15,598 nucleotides of DNA from Brevibacillus_H sp041920465 (GCA_041920465.1 JBHGXW010000065.1:1-15598); one strand, 5' to 3'; positions 1 through 7,072 are shown, numbered from the stretch's first letter. Program-made: numbers and translations. Notes: generated by a model not told the origin, from the letters alone.

Positions 1-94
1 GTCCGCCGCTAGGGTCCGAAGACCCTCGCTCGACTTGCATGTATTAGGCACGCCGCCAGCGTTCGTCCTGAGCCAGGATCAAACTCTCCAAAGA
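1..94 (-). rRNA. rrs: 16S ribosomal RNA, 5' end (partial)
   Basis: Read on the minus strand, positions 94 to 1 give the universally conserved 16S start (GAGAGTTTGATCCTGGCTCA), followed by the conserved GACGAACGCTGGCGGC and TGCAAGTCGAGCG segments and the start of variable region V1. The gene runs off the left edge, so only about 94 bases are present. The mature 5' end is set at 94 by lining up GAGTTTGATC with E. coli 16S numbering and is good to a few bases. Tandem promoters and a boxA lie just upstream, so this is the first gene of an rRNA operon. Its place directly after lysS matches rrnW of B. subtilis. Confidence 0.97.
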
Positions 95-167
95 AATTAA
101 AGAAAGAAATTGATCGTTGGTTCATTCTTGCTTGGCTAGTGTTTTATCACCAAAACGCTTTATTGTT

Positions 168-183
168 CAGTTTTCAAAGAGCA
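168..183 (-). promoter_or_regulatory. rRNA leader boxA antitermination element
   Basis: The minus strand reads TGCTCTTTGAAAACTG, which matches the boxA of Bacillus rRNA leaders. It lies about 75 bases upstream of the mature 16S end and downstream of both promoters. In this family boxA in the nascent RNA binds NusB with ribosomal protein S10 and lets polymerase read through the untranslated rRNA genes. Confidence 0.85.
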
Positions 184-205
184 TTGATTTTTTAACAACT
201 TTTAA

Positions 206-234
206 ATCATATTAAATTTAAAACCATTTGTCAA
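206..234 (-). promoter_or_regulatory. rRNA operon promoter P2 (sigma-A)
   Basis: On the minus strand TTGACA (234-229) is followed by exactly 17 bases and TATGAT (211-206). The -35 box is a perfect match and the -10 box matches 5 of 6. The sequence just upstream of -35 carries an A-tract (TAAAAAAAC) that could act as an UP element. The expected start near 199 puts boxA about 15 bases into the transcript. It is the downstream one of a tandem pair, as is usual for Bacillus rRNA operons. Confidence 0.85.
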
Positions 235-267
235 CTGTTTTTTTAGATCGTTAACAGCGACTTGATC

Positions 268-296
268 AATATACCATACTATCCACCGCATATCAA
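268..296 (-). promoter_or_regulatory. rRNA operon promoter P1 (sigma-A, extended -10)
   Basis: On the minus strand TTGATA (296-291) is followed by 17 bases and TATATT (273-268), with a TGG triplet directly before the -10 box (TGn extended -10). The upstream DNA is AT-rich. It lies 62 bases upstream of the P2 boxes, a tandem arrangement typical of rRNA operons. Confidence 0.65.
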
Positions 297-349
297 CCAT
301 TAATTTATCCCAGTTCGTTAATTTTTTTATCCCATTACGTGAGGCAAGC

Positions 350-380
350 AAAAAAAACCGACCAAATTTGGCCGGTTTTT
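350..380 (-). terminator. Rho-independent terminator after lysS
   Basis: A near-perfect GC-rich hairpin (CCGGCCAAATTTGGTCGG on the minus strand, one G-T pair) is followed by eight T residues at 357-350. It starts about 16 bases after the lysS stop and separates lysS from the rRNA promoters. A run of five T on the other side of the stem could make it weakly bidirectional. Confidence 0.88.
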
Positions 381-391
381 CCTTTCAATCA

Positions 392-1912
392 TTAATCTCT
401 ATCGCGCATTAATGGGAAGAGCAGTACGTCACGAATAGACGGAGAGTCGGTCAACAGCATTACAAGACGGTCGATCCCGATACCCAAACCACCTGTAGGC
501 GGCATACCGTACTCCAGTGCTTCGATGAAATCTTCATCCATTTCATGCGCTTCATCGTTACCTGCTGCTTTCTCCAGTAATTGAGCTTCAAAACGTTGAC
601 GCTGGTCGATAGGGTCGTTCAACTCGGTAAATGCATTGGCATGCTCACGGGCAACGATAAACAACTCGAATCGATCAGTAAAACGAGGATCCTTGTCATT
701 CTTTTTGGCAAGTGGAGAAATCGCCACCGGATGACCGTAAACAAAGGTAGGTTGAATCAGCTTTTCTTCAATTTTTTGTTCGAAGAATTCGTTGACAACA
801 TGCCCGAATGTATGATGAGGTTCTACCGTCACGCCATGTTCTTTAGCCAAAGCACGCGCTTCATCATCGCTCATTTCACGCCAGAAATTTACTCCGACAT
901 GTTCTTTAATCAGATCTACCATGTGCACACGGCGCCATTGTGGAGTAAGATCAATTTCATGGCCTTGATAATGGATTTTGGTCGTACCGAGAACTTCTCT
1001 GGCAATATGGGCAATCATCTCTTCCGTAAGCTTCATGATGTCTTGGTAGTCAGCGTAAGCTTCGTATAATTCAATCATGGTAAACTCAGGGTTGTGACGG
1101 GTTGAAATCCCTTCATTACGATAAACCCGGCCGATCTCATAAACCTTTTCAAGGCCCCCGACAATCAAACGTTTCAGATGAAGCTCAATCGCAATACGCA
1201 TATACAACTGCATGTCCAACGCATTGTGATGCGTGATGAACGGACGTGCTGCAGCACCGCCGGCAATCGCATGCAGGGTAGGCGTTTCCACTTCCAAATA
1301 ACCAAGACCATCCAAGTAACGGCGCATGGATGTTAAAATTTTACTTCGAGTAATAAAGGTGTTGCGTACTTCCGGATTGACGATCAGGTCAACATAGCGC
1401 TTGCGGTAGCGGGTTTCTACGTCTTTTAACCCGTGATATTTCTCAGGCAGCGGACGAAGAGATTTGGTCAAGAACGTAAATTCTTTAACCTTTACGCTAA
1501 GTTCTCCCGTTTTGGTTTTAAACACAACGCCTTTTACCCCAACTAAATCTCCAATATCGGATATGTCAAATACTTTATAGGCCTCTTCGCCAACAGTATC
1601 CTGGCGAACATAGATTTGAATTTGCCCACTTCTGTCTAACAGCTGCGCAAAGCTGGCTTTTCCCATCTCGCGTTTGGCCATCAAGCGTCCCGCCAAGGTA
1701 ACCACATGAGAGCTTGCTTCCAACTCTTCCTTGGTCATTCCGCCGTAACGGGAAATAACATCGTTCGCATGATGAGTTTGCTCAAACTTTTTACCGAACG
1801 GATCGAAACCCCACTCGCGCATCTGATTCATCTTATCGTGTCTAACCTGCAAAAGTTCATGCAAACCTTCTTGCTGTTCTTGTTCTATTTGCAGATTGTC
1901 TTCACTTGCCAT
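392..1912 (-). CDS. lysS: Lysyl-tRNA synthetase (class II)
   Basis: Charges tRNA-Lys with lysine using ATP, in the cytoplasm; class II synthetase, normally a homodimer. The 506-residue protein is of normal length. An N-terminal OB-fold anticodon-binding domain covers roughly residues 65-160. The catalytic domain shows motif 1 around GYLEVETPTL (about 205-213), motif 2 as RVYRNEGISTRHNPEF (about 262-277) and motif 3 as GGLGIGIDR near the C-terminus. The open frame extends four codons further to a GTG at 1924, but that GTG overlaps the AAGGAG ribosome binding site, so I choose the ATG at 1912, 11 bases after AAGGAG. It follows greA, has its own candidate promoter (1958-1986) and ends in a terminator before the rRNA operon. 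No T-box is visible; the leader is too short. Confidence 0.97.
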   Translation of the reverse strand: MASEDNLQIEQEQQEGLHELLQVRHDKMNQMREWGFDPFGKKFEQTHHANDVISRYGGMTKEELEASSHVVTLAGRLMAKREMGKASFAQLLDRSGQIQIYVRQDTVGEEAYKVFDISDIGDLVGVKGVVFKTKTGELSVKVKEFTFLTKSLRPLPEKYHGLKDVETRYRKRYVDLIVNPEVRNTFITRSKILTSMRRYLDGLGYLEVETPTLHAIAGGAAARPFITHHNALDMQLYMRIAIELHLKRLIVGGLEKVYEIGRVYRNEGISTRHNPEFTMIELYEAYADYQDIMKLTEEMIAHIAREVLGTTKIHYQGHEIDLTPQWRRVHMVDLIKEHVGVNFWREMSDDEARALAKEHGVTVEPHHTFGHVVNEFFEQKIEEKLIQPTFVYGHPVAISPLAKKNDKDPRFTDRFELFIVAREHANAFTELNDPIDQRQRFEAQLLEKAAGNDEAHEMDEDFIEALEYGMPPTGGLGIGIDRLVMLLTDSPSIRDVLLFPLMRDRD

Positions 1913-1957
1913 TGTACCGTTCACTCCTTATGTATGTTGCAAACATCGCATAGTTTC

Positions 1958-1986
1958 TATATAGCACTAGGGCGTATCCGAATCAA
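1958..1986 (-). promoter_or_regulatory. Candidate lysS promoter (sigma-A, extended -10)
   Basis: On the minus strand TTGATT (1986-1981), 17 bases, then TATATA (1963-1958), with TGC directly before the -10 box. Transcription would start near 1951, about 40 bases before the lysS ATG. The -35 box falls in the loop of a perfect 10-bp inverted repeat (1971-1998). Confidence 0.55.
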
Positions 1987-1998
1987 GACGGATACGCC
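1971..1998 (-). repeat. Perfect inverted repeat in the greA-lysS gap
   Basis: GGCGTATCCG and its exact complement CGGATACGCC flank an 8-base loop. In RNA this is a strong 10-bp hairpin 11 bases after the greA stop, but no T-tract follows on the minus strand (CTAGTGC follows), so it is not a standard terminator. It overlaps the candidate lysS promoter. It could stabilise the greA mRNA end, act as an operator, or be a weak terminator. Confidence 0.6.
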
Positions 1999-2009
1999 AA
2001 CTCATTTGA

Positions 2010-2486
2010 TTATAAATTAATGTCGAGGATTTCGTACTGAATCACACCGGCAGGGACATGAACGTCTACCACGGTACCCTTCGATTTGCCCAACAACGCC
2101 TGACCAACCGGAGACTCATTGGAAATTTTGTTGTTCATCGGATCTGATTCAGCCGAACCTACAATCGTGTATTCCACAATATCTCCAAACTCGAGATCTT
2201 TCAATCGCACGGTGGAGCCTACGCTTACAACGCCGAGATCTACTTCTTCATTGGTAATGATGCGGGCATTGCGGAGCATTTTTTCCAATGTCAGAATTCT
2301 GCCTTCAATAAATGCTTGCTCGTTTTTGGCTTCTTCATACTCGGAGTTCTCGCTGATATCGCCAAAGCTGATTGCTTCTTTAATGCGAGCCGCTACTTCT
2401 TTGCGTTTAACCGTTTTCAAATCTTCAAGCTCTTGTTCCAGTTTTTTCAGGCCTTCAGGTGTGAGAATAACTTCTTTTTCAGACAT
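2010..2486 (-). CDS. greA: Transcription elongation factor GreA
   Basis: Rescues backtracked RNA polymerase by stimulating cleavage of the nascent transcript in its active site. The 158-residue length is standard. The N-terminal two thirds of the first half is a charged antiparallel coiled coil (about residues 10-75). Its tip carries the acidic motif FGDISENSEYEEAK with D43 and E46, the residues that coordinate the second Mg ion in this family. The C-terminal half (about 80-158) is the FKBP-like domain, with GSAESDP and NESPVGQALLGK. ATG at 2486 is preceded by a GGGGGAA sequence. A perfect sigma-A promoter lies 165 bases upstream, and lysS follows after a 97-base gap. In B. subtilis greA is not between dusB and lysS, so this is a local variation of the conserved block. 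Confidence 0.96.
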   Translation of the reverse strand: MSEKEVILTPEGLKKLEQELEDLKTVKRKEVAARIKEAISFGDISENSEYEEAKNEQAFIEGRILTLEKMLRNARIITNEEVDLGVVSVGSTVRLKDLEFGDIVEYTIVGSAESDPMNNKISNESPVGQALLGKSKGTVVDVHVPAGVIQYEILDINL

Positions 2487-2603
2487 ATCTCAATTCCCCC
2501 GTTAAATAATTTCGTAACCCCCAGCACAAAAGTACAAAGGATTATATGTAGAAGTCTCGCTCTTTATACAAACGCGAGCCAAGTTCTTCAAGATTCATAG
2601 GGA

Positions 2604-2628
2604 AAGCTGCCAGACTAACTGGCAGCTT
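2604..2628 (-). other. Perfect 10-bp hairpin in the greA leader
   Basis: AAGCTGCCAG and its exact complement enclose a 5-base loop. It would form about 15 bases after the predicted greA transcription start. Only CTTTCCC follows the stem on the minus strand, so it is a poor terminator. It could protect the 5' end of the mRNA, or partly stop transcripts arriving from dusB. Confidence 0.5.
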
Positions 2629-2650
2629 CAATACGGTAATAATACGACGT

Positions 2651-2679
2651 ATTATAGGGTATGAAATAAGGGTTGTCAA
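2651..2679 (-). promoter_or_regulatory. greA promoter, perfect sigma-A consensus
   Basis: On the minus strand TTGACA (2679-2674), exactly 17 bases, then TATAAT (2656-2651): 12 of 12 consensus bases at the optimal spacing. The expected start is near 2644, which leaves a leader of about 158 bases before the greA ATG. It sits 25 bases after the dusB stop, so greA (and perhaps lysS) can be expressed independently of the folate genes. Confidence 0.88.
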
Positions 2680-2703
2680 TGTTTGGGTATTCATTAATAA
2701 TGA

Positions 2704-3732
2704 TTAAAAATTGACAACTTCCTCCGTTTCACGACCCTCGTTTACGTATTCGCCAGCTCCGTGGGTTTCATACCAATCCACGTATTGCAAAAGTGCGTGG
2801 CGTAATTCTTCTTCGGTTTCAACAGCATTAATAATATTTTTGGTGTGGGTAGAACCAGGCAATCCCTTCAGATACCAAGCTGCGTGTTTCCGCATTTCCA
2901 AGACGCCTACACGCGGGCCTTTCAACGCAATCAACCGCTTTGCATGAAGCAGACAAATATCAATTTTTTCACGTGCTGTCGGCTCAGGCGGCAGTTCTCC
3001 CGTGTTTAAATATTGTACAGTCCGATACAGCATCCAAGGGTTACCCAATGCGGCACGTCCGATCATCACGCCATCACAGCCGGTCATATCCAACATACGG
3101 CGGGCATCTTCAGGAGTAGCCACGTCACCGTTTCCGATCACCGGGATGTTGACTGCTTCCTTCACACGGCGAATCCAGTTCCAATCCGCTTTGCCTTTGT
3201 ACATCTGAACGCGCGTCCGAGCGTGGACGGAAACCGCTTGACCTCCGGCTCGCTCGACCGCTCGCGCATTCTCGATGGCAAACAAATGCTCATCATCCCA
3301 ACCAAGACGCATTTTCACCGTAACCGGTTTGTCTACAGCGTCAACTACCGCTGCAACCACTTCGTAAATTTTGTTCGGATCAAGCAGCAAACGGGCACCT
3401 GCGTCACAACTCACAATCTTGGGGACAGGGCAGCCCATGTTAATATCTATAATGTCGGCATTGGTGTGCTGGGAAACAAACTTGGCTGCTTCGACAAGAG
3501 TCTCCTTGTCGCCGCCGAAGATTTGCAAACTGAGTGGTTTCTCCCGTTCATCGACAAACAGCATATCCATCGTCTTTTTGTTGCCGTGGACAATGCCCTT
3601 ATCGCTTACCATTTCAGCACAAACCAATCCCGTACCGAATTCTTTGGCAATCAATCGAAAAGCAGGATTGCATACTCCCGCCATAGGTGCAAGCACAACG
3701 TTGTTTTTCAATTCAATGTTGCCGATTTTCAC
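2704..3732 (-). CDS. dusB: tRNA-dihydrouridine synthase DusB
   Basis: FMN- and NADPH-dependent enzyme that reduces specific uridines of tRNA to dihydrouridine. The 342 residues form a TIM barrel followed by a helical C-terminal domain. Visible motifs are the N-terminal flavin-site APMAGV (15-20), the catalytic cysteine C101 in NMGCPVPK, KMRLGW, VHARTR, the phosphate-binding IGNGDV and CDGVMIGRAALGNPW. The loop after the active site reads IVSCDAGARLLLDP where many members have a K/N-rich VVKNGAGSALLLDP-like stretch. The start is a GTG preceded by AAAGGAGG about 12 bases upstream; homologues begin at the same KIG.I.LKN sequence. An ATG-TAA pair between the two is only a start-stop. It follows the XRE gene after 52 bases, in the same position as yacF in B. 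subtilis. Confidence 0.95.
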   Translation of the reverse strand: MKIGNIELKNNVVLAPMAGVCNPAFRLIAKEFGTGLVCAEMVSDKGIVHGNKKTMDMLFVDEREKPLSLQIFGGDKETLVEAAKFVSQHTNADIIDINMGCPVPKIVSCDAGARLLLDPNKIYEVVAAVVDAVDKPVTVKMRLGWDDEHLFAIENARAVERAGGQAVSVHARTRVQMYKGKADWNWIRRVKEAVNIPVIGNGDVATPEDARRMLDMTGCDGVMIGRAALGNPWMLYRTVQYLNTGELPPEPTAREKIDICLLHAKRLIALKGPRVGVLEMRKHAAWYLKGLPGSTHTKNIINAVETEEELRHALLQYVDWYETHGAGEYVNEGRETEEVVNF

Positions 3733-3784
3733 TTTCTGTTACATCCTCCTTTCAAAAAAAGCGTTGGCGAAAAGTCAAACTCAA

Positions 3785-3997
3785 TTACTTTTTATTTATA
3801 GCACATAATTCTTCATAATCAACTTGTAAAGTACTGGCGACCTTGCGCAAGATGGGTTCGGTCGGAATTTTGGTCCCGCGTTCCAAAGAGCCCACAAATG
3901 CGAGTGAAACGCCCATTTCCTGAGCGAGCGATTGCTGAGTATATCCCTTCAATTTACGGAAGGCCCTTATCCGGTTCCCCAGTCGAGCATCCCCCAT
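3785..3997 (-). CDS. Small XRE-family helix-turn-helix protein (YazB-like)
   Basis: A 70-residue protein that is almost entirely one Cro/CI-type helix-turn-helix domain. R8-L16 form helix 1, YTQQSLAQEMGVS helix 2 and the turn, FVGSLERGTKIP the recognition helix, and PILRKVASTLQVDYEEL the C-terminal helices. It probably binds DNA as a dimer; its target is unknown. ATG at 3997 has AAGGGGGT about 6 bases upstream. It overlaps the last 31 bases of folK in another frame, so its translation is likely coupled to folK. B. subtilis has yazB at the same place between folK and dusB, which supports a real, long-kept gene. Whether it regulates the folate genes cannot be told from the sequence. Confidence 0.92.
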   Translation of the reverse strand: MGDARLGNRIRAFRKLKGYTQQSLAQEMGVSLAFVGSLERGTKIPTEPILRKVASTLQVDYEELCAINKK

Positions 3998-4473
3998 TTT
4001 CGTACCCCCTTCTCATCATTTTTATCTGCATAATGTTGAATCGGTTTATGAAAAACGGGCAGCGGCGCTTCTCCCCAAACATCGCGAAGCGGAATCAGCA
4101 CAAAAGATCGTTCCACCATGGCAGGATGAGGAATTTGCAAATTGGGCAAGTCTACCCGTTGATTGTCATACAGCAATATATCAATATCAATCAGTCGAGG
4201 GCCCCAACGAATCGTCCTGACACGTCCCAAATCCTGTTCAATTTGCAGCGTCTCTTGAAGCAGGGCTTCCGGAGACAAAGAGGTTTCAATTTCGATGACC
4301 ATATTTAAAAAAGCAGGCTGGTCCACAAAACCGACAGGGTCCGTCTCATACACGCAAGATAGATTGGTAACGGTAATATACGGATTCGCATGAAGCGCAT
4401 CGACCGCTTGAATCAAGTTGTTCTGCCGCTCTCCCAAATTGGAGCCAAGGGCAAGGTAAGCACGAACGGCCAT
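3967..4473 (-). CDS. folK: 6-hydroxymethyl-7,8-dihydropterin pyrophosphokinase (HPPK)
   Basis: Transfers pyrophosphate from ATP to 6-hydroxymethyl-7,8-dihydropterin, giving the activated pterin used by FolP. 168 residues, the usual size. Motifs are LALGSNLGER near the N-terminus, VYETDPVGF (41-49), and RWGPRLIDIDILLYD (89-103), where D96 and D98 correspond to the Mg-binding aspartates of E. coli HPPK, followed by HPAMVERSFVLIPL. The ATG at 4473 has AAAGGATAG about 11 bases upstream. It lies 17 bases after folB, and its last 31 bases overlap the XRE gene. Confidence 0.96.
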   Translation of the reverse strand: MAVRAYLALGSNLGERQNNLIQAVDALHANPYITVTNLSCVYETDPVGFVDQPAFLNMVIEIETSLSPEALLQETLQIEQDLGRVRTIRWGPRLIDIDILLYDNQRVDLPNLQIPHPAMVERSFVLIPLRDVWGEAPLPVFHKPIQHYADKNDEKGVRKWGMLDWGTG

Positions 4474-4490
4474 CCTTTTCTCTATCCTTT

Positions 4491-4847
4491 CTATTTGCTG
4501 CGAATGATCTCAATGGCGACAGAATCGTAATGACCGTTAATCGGCGGAGTGGGCTTGGTTACCTTCACCTTAGCCTCATGGATCGGAAACAGATTCAATA
4601 GTTGGTCTGCTATCCGCGCGGCTAACGCTTCAATCAGATTGAAGCGTTCATTTTCGACAATTTTTCGAACTTGTTCAAAAATCTCCACGTAGTTAACTGT
4701 ATCATGTAAGTCGTCGCTATTTCCAGCTTTTGTTAAATTAAGCTGCAGTTCCAGGTCTACGAAAAAACGCTGGCCTAATTGTGCCTCCGCTTCAAACACG
4801 CCGTGATAACCGTAAAAAGACATGCGGTTAAAATAAAGCTTATCCAC
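4491..4847 (-). CDS. folB: Dihydroneopterin aldolase
   Basis: Splits 7,8-dihydroneopterin into 6-hydroxymethyl-7,8-dihydropterin and glycolaldehyde; many members also epimerise at C2'. 118 residues, standard. Family features are FYGYHGVFEAEAQLGQRF at the N-terminus with E21, Y53 in the DTVNYVEI segment, and K98 in VTKPTPPI, matching the catalytic Glu, Tyr and Lys of the S. aureus enzyme. It starts with GTG. The ribosome binding site AAAGGAGG lies inside the last codons of folP, and the two genes overlap by 8 bases (GTGGATAA), so translation is very likely coupled. Confidence 0.95.
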   Translation of the reverse strand: MDKLYFNRMSFYGYHGVFEAEAQLGQRFFVDLELQLNLTKAGNSDDLHDTVNYVEIFEQVRKIVENERFNLIEALAARIADQLLNLFPIHEAKVKVTKPTPPINGHYDSVAIEIIRSK

Positions 4848-6045
4848 GCTCGACTCCTCCTTTCAGCATGGCATCCATCATCTGAACCGTTCGTTTCATT
4901 TCACGGACATCATGTACCCTGACAATTTGGCAGCCTTTGGCGACTCCAAGCGCACAGGTTGCTGCAGTACCTTCCACCCGCTCCTCTACAGGAAGATCGA
5001 GAACTTTGCCAATCATGGATTTGCGGGAGGTTCCGAGCAATACAGGGTATCCCAACGCAACGATGTCATCGAGGCGGCGCATCGTTTCCAGATTCTGCTC
5101 CAGCGTTTTGGCGAACCCGATTCCCGGATCAAGAATGATTTGTTCCTCCTTGACGCCCGCCTCCAGGGCAATGTCGATCGATTCATACAAATCGCCAATC
5201 AAATCGCGGAAAAAATCTTGATACTGCCTATCTTCGCGGTTATGCATCAAAATAATCGGCACTCCAAGCTCTGCCGCCACCCTTGCCATATCCGGATCCC
5301 GTTTGGCACCCCACACGTCGTTGATGATATGGGCACCTGCTTCAACCGCTTGCTTGGCCACTTCCGCCTTGTATGTGTCAATGGAGATCGGCACGTTGCA
5401 TTCTTTGGCGACCGCTTGAATCACCGGCAGCACACGTCTCAGTTCTTCCTCGGCATCAACCGCTTCGTGGCCGGGACGAGTCGATTCGCCGCCCACATCG
5501 AGGATATCCGCTCCTGCTTCCACCAGTTCTTTGGCATGGGCAACCGCGCGTTCCACATCATTATAGCGTCCGCCGTCAGAAAAGGAATCAGGGGTCACAT
5601 TGAGAATTCCCATCACCAGTGTCCGTTGTCCCAGCGGAAGCGTATGAGATCCGCAAACAAGCCCGGTCCGCTTTTTCAGTTCCTCGTTCTTTACCAACAG
5701 CTGTTCAATCTCGCTTCCCAACCGCTTCAATCCAAACGGCTGACTGCGCAGCTTCCTGAGTACGTCGCGGTACTGTCTTCTCGTACCGACAAGCAATACA
5801 TCCGATTCATCGATGGCAAGCATCGAAACCTTCATATGAACAGCCGCATCTCCCCCGCGGGCCAGCATCTCCTGTTTGAGCACATTGGCTGCTTTGAGCG
5901 AAACGTTGGATACCCGGATCAACAGCGTCTCTCCCTTAGGCGCCATCAGGGCAATGCCGCCGGGATCAGAACCAATCAAATTCATTTCCTTGACGATACT
6001 CTCTTGGTCGTGTGCATGGATCAGATACGGTTTATGCTTATTCAT
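4840..6045 (-). CDS. folP: Dihydropteroate synthase with an N-terminal extra domain
   Basis: Condenses the pterin pyrophosphate from FolK with p-aminobenzoate to give dihydropteroate; the target of sulfonamides. Residues about 130-401 are the TIM-barrel core, with LNVTPDSFSDGG (148-159), DVGGESTRPG, SIDTYKAEVAKQA, IINDVWG, ILDPGIGFAKT and LGTSRKSMIG. Residues 1-130 form an additional domain not found in the roughly 280-residue B. subtilis or E. coli enzymes. It includes a hydrophobic IALMAPKGETLLIRV strand pair and an R/K-rich helical end. Similar long versions occur in other Firmicutes; its role is unknown to me. The open frame reaches 6078, but AAGGAG lies 7 bases before the ATG at 6045, so I place the start there. 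It follows pabC by 40 bases and overlaps folB. Confidence 0.95.
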   Translation of the reverse strand: MNKHKPYLIHAHDQESIVKEMNLIGSDPGGIALMAPKGETLLIRVSNVSLKAANVLKQEMLARGGDAAVHMKVSMLAIDESDVLLVGTRRQYRDVLRKLRSQPFGLKRLGSEIEQLLVKNEELKKRTGLVCGSHTLPLGQRTLVMGILNVTPDSFSDGGRYNDVERAVAHAKELVEAGADILDVGGESTRPGHEAVDAEEELRRVLPVIQAVAKECNVPISIDTYKAEVAKQAVEAGAHIINDVWGAKRDPDMARVAAELGVPIILMHNREDRQYQDFFRDLIGDLYESIDIALEAGVKEEQIILDPGIGFAKTLEQNLETMRRLDDIVALGYPVLLGTSRKSMIGKVLDLPVEERVEGTAATCALGVAKGCQIVRVHDVREMKRTVQMMDAMLKGGVERG

Positions 6046-6085
6046 CTCGATACTCCTTGTACATGTTGTCGATAGCATACCATAC

Positions 6086-6931
6086 TCAACCAGACAATTC
6101 TACAGACTGACGGTATGCTGTGTGCAGTTTCTGCGTGATTTCTCCGTAGACCTGCCGAACCTCCTGTTGGTTGATATATGAAACAGGAACAAGCTCTTGA
6201 ATCGAGTTGGTGACAAAAACTTCATCCGCCCGAAGCAGCTCTTCCATCGGATAAAGCCCCTCCTCGACCGGGATACAGAGCTTGTCCGCAAGCGTTATGA
6301 CATGCTGTCTGGTGATGCCGCCAAGAATACCCGTCGACAGGGCTGGCGTGTATAGAGATCCGCTACGGGCCCAGAACAGATTGCTGACAATCCCTTCACA
6401 TACATAGCCTTCCCGGGTCAGAAACAAACCCTCCACAGAAGGGTCGTCTCCTACTTCCAATTTGGCCAGGGCGTTATTCAAATAGTTGTGTGATTTCAGC
6501 CGAACAGTGCCCTCCGCTGTTTGTCTCGGAATGGAGACGGTTTGCAGCTTTTTAGGTTTTGGGGGCTGCAGCAGCGGAGATACCGGTTTGGCGAAAATAT
6601 AAAGAGACGGATTGGCATAACCGCTGCCGACAAGCCCAATGCCCTCATTACCTGCTGTTACGCTTAAACGTACGTACGCATCGTCCAGGTTGTTGGCAGT
6701 TACTGTGCGCTGCACCGCTTCCCTCAGCTCGTCTTCGTTCCATCGAAGCTTAATGCTCAGTTCTGACAGCCCCGCCATCAATCGCGCAGCATGTTCTTTC
6801 CAAAGAAAAATGTTTCGTTGGTACACTCTCATCGTCTCAAACAAGCCGATGCCATATAAAAAGCCGTGATCCGTTACAGGCACCCTTGCCTGTTCAATCG
6901 GTACCAGATCGCCATTCACGTATACGATCAT
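6086..6931 (-). CDS. pabC: 4-amino-4-deoxychorismate lyase
   Basis: PLP enzyme of fold type IV that removes pyruvate from 4-amino-4-deoxychorismate to release p-aminobenzoate. 281 residues. Visible are the N-terminal DHGFLYGIGLFETMRVY, R50 in the HAARL helix, the PLP lysine K146 in RLKSHNYLNN, the EGIVSNLFW segment that holds the cofactor ring, and STGILGGITRQ, a phosphate-binding loop of the family. D-amino acid and branched-chain aminotransferases share this fold, but the position between pabA and folP makes ADC lyase by far the best reading. ATG at 6931 has AAGGAGA 7 bases upstream. A terminator-like hairpin separates it from pabA. Confidence 0.94.
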   Translation of the reverse strand: MIVYVNGDLVPIEQARVPVTDHGFLYGIGLFETMRVYQRNIFLWKEHAARLMAGLSELSIKLRWNEDELREAVQRTVTANNLDDAYVRLSVTAGNEGIGLVGSGYANPSLYIFAKPVSPLLQPPKPKKLQTVSIPRQTAEGTVRLKSHNYLNNALAKLEVGDDPSVEGLFLTREGYVCEGIVSNLFWARSGSLYTPALSTGILGGITRQHVITLADKLCIPVEEGLYPMEELLRADEVFVTNSIQELVPVSYINQQEVRQVYGEITQKLHTAYRQSVELSG

Positions 6932-7007
6932 GCAGGTCTCTCCTTATCTGTCATTCCCCTTGCGAAAATAACCACCCGACTTAAGGACAGATACAAGCGA
7001 TTATATT

Positions 7008-7039
7008 CCGAAAAAGCCACCCGACAGATCGAGTGGCTT
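7008..7039 (-). terminator. Terminator-like hairpin between pabA and pabC
   Basis: The minus strand has an 11-bp stem (AAGCCACTCGA with TCGGGTGGCTT, one G-T pair), a 4-base TCTG loop and a TTTTT run that begins within the stem. It follows the pabA stop by 33 bases. It looks like an ordinary Rho-independent terminator but lies inside a gene cluster that is continuous in B. subtilis, so it may only partly terminate, or pabC may have its own promoter. Confidence 0.75.
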
Positions 7040-7072
7040 GGCATCATTCATTTTGTGAGTCTATCAAATCGA

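Noticed and set aside
95..391. tRNA gene in the rRNA leader
   Set aside because: No cloverleaf or TTCGA/T-loop signature; the space is explained by promoters, boxA and the lysS terminator.
1913..2009. T-box riboswitch for lysS
   Set aside because: The gap is under 100 bases, and no T-box sequence or specifier stem is visible; a promoter occupies the space.
3013..3801. 262-codon open frame on the plus strand opposite dusB
   Set aside because: Shadow of dusB; its sequence is rich in His, Asn and Phe as expected from reverse-strand translation.
4912..6075. 387-codon open frame on the plus strand opposite folP
   Set aside because: It is the antisense shadow of folP, whose DHPS motifs are unmistakable; the plus-strand translation has no domain-like pattern and no ribosome binding site that I can see.
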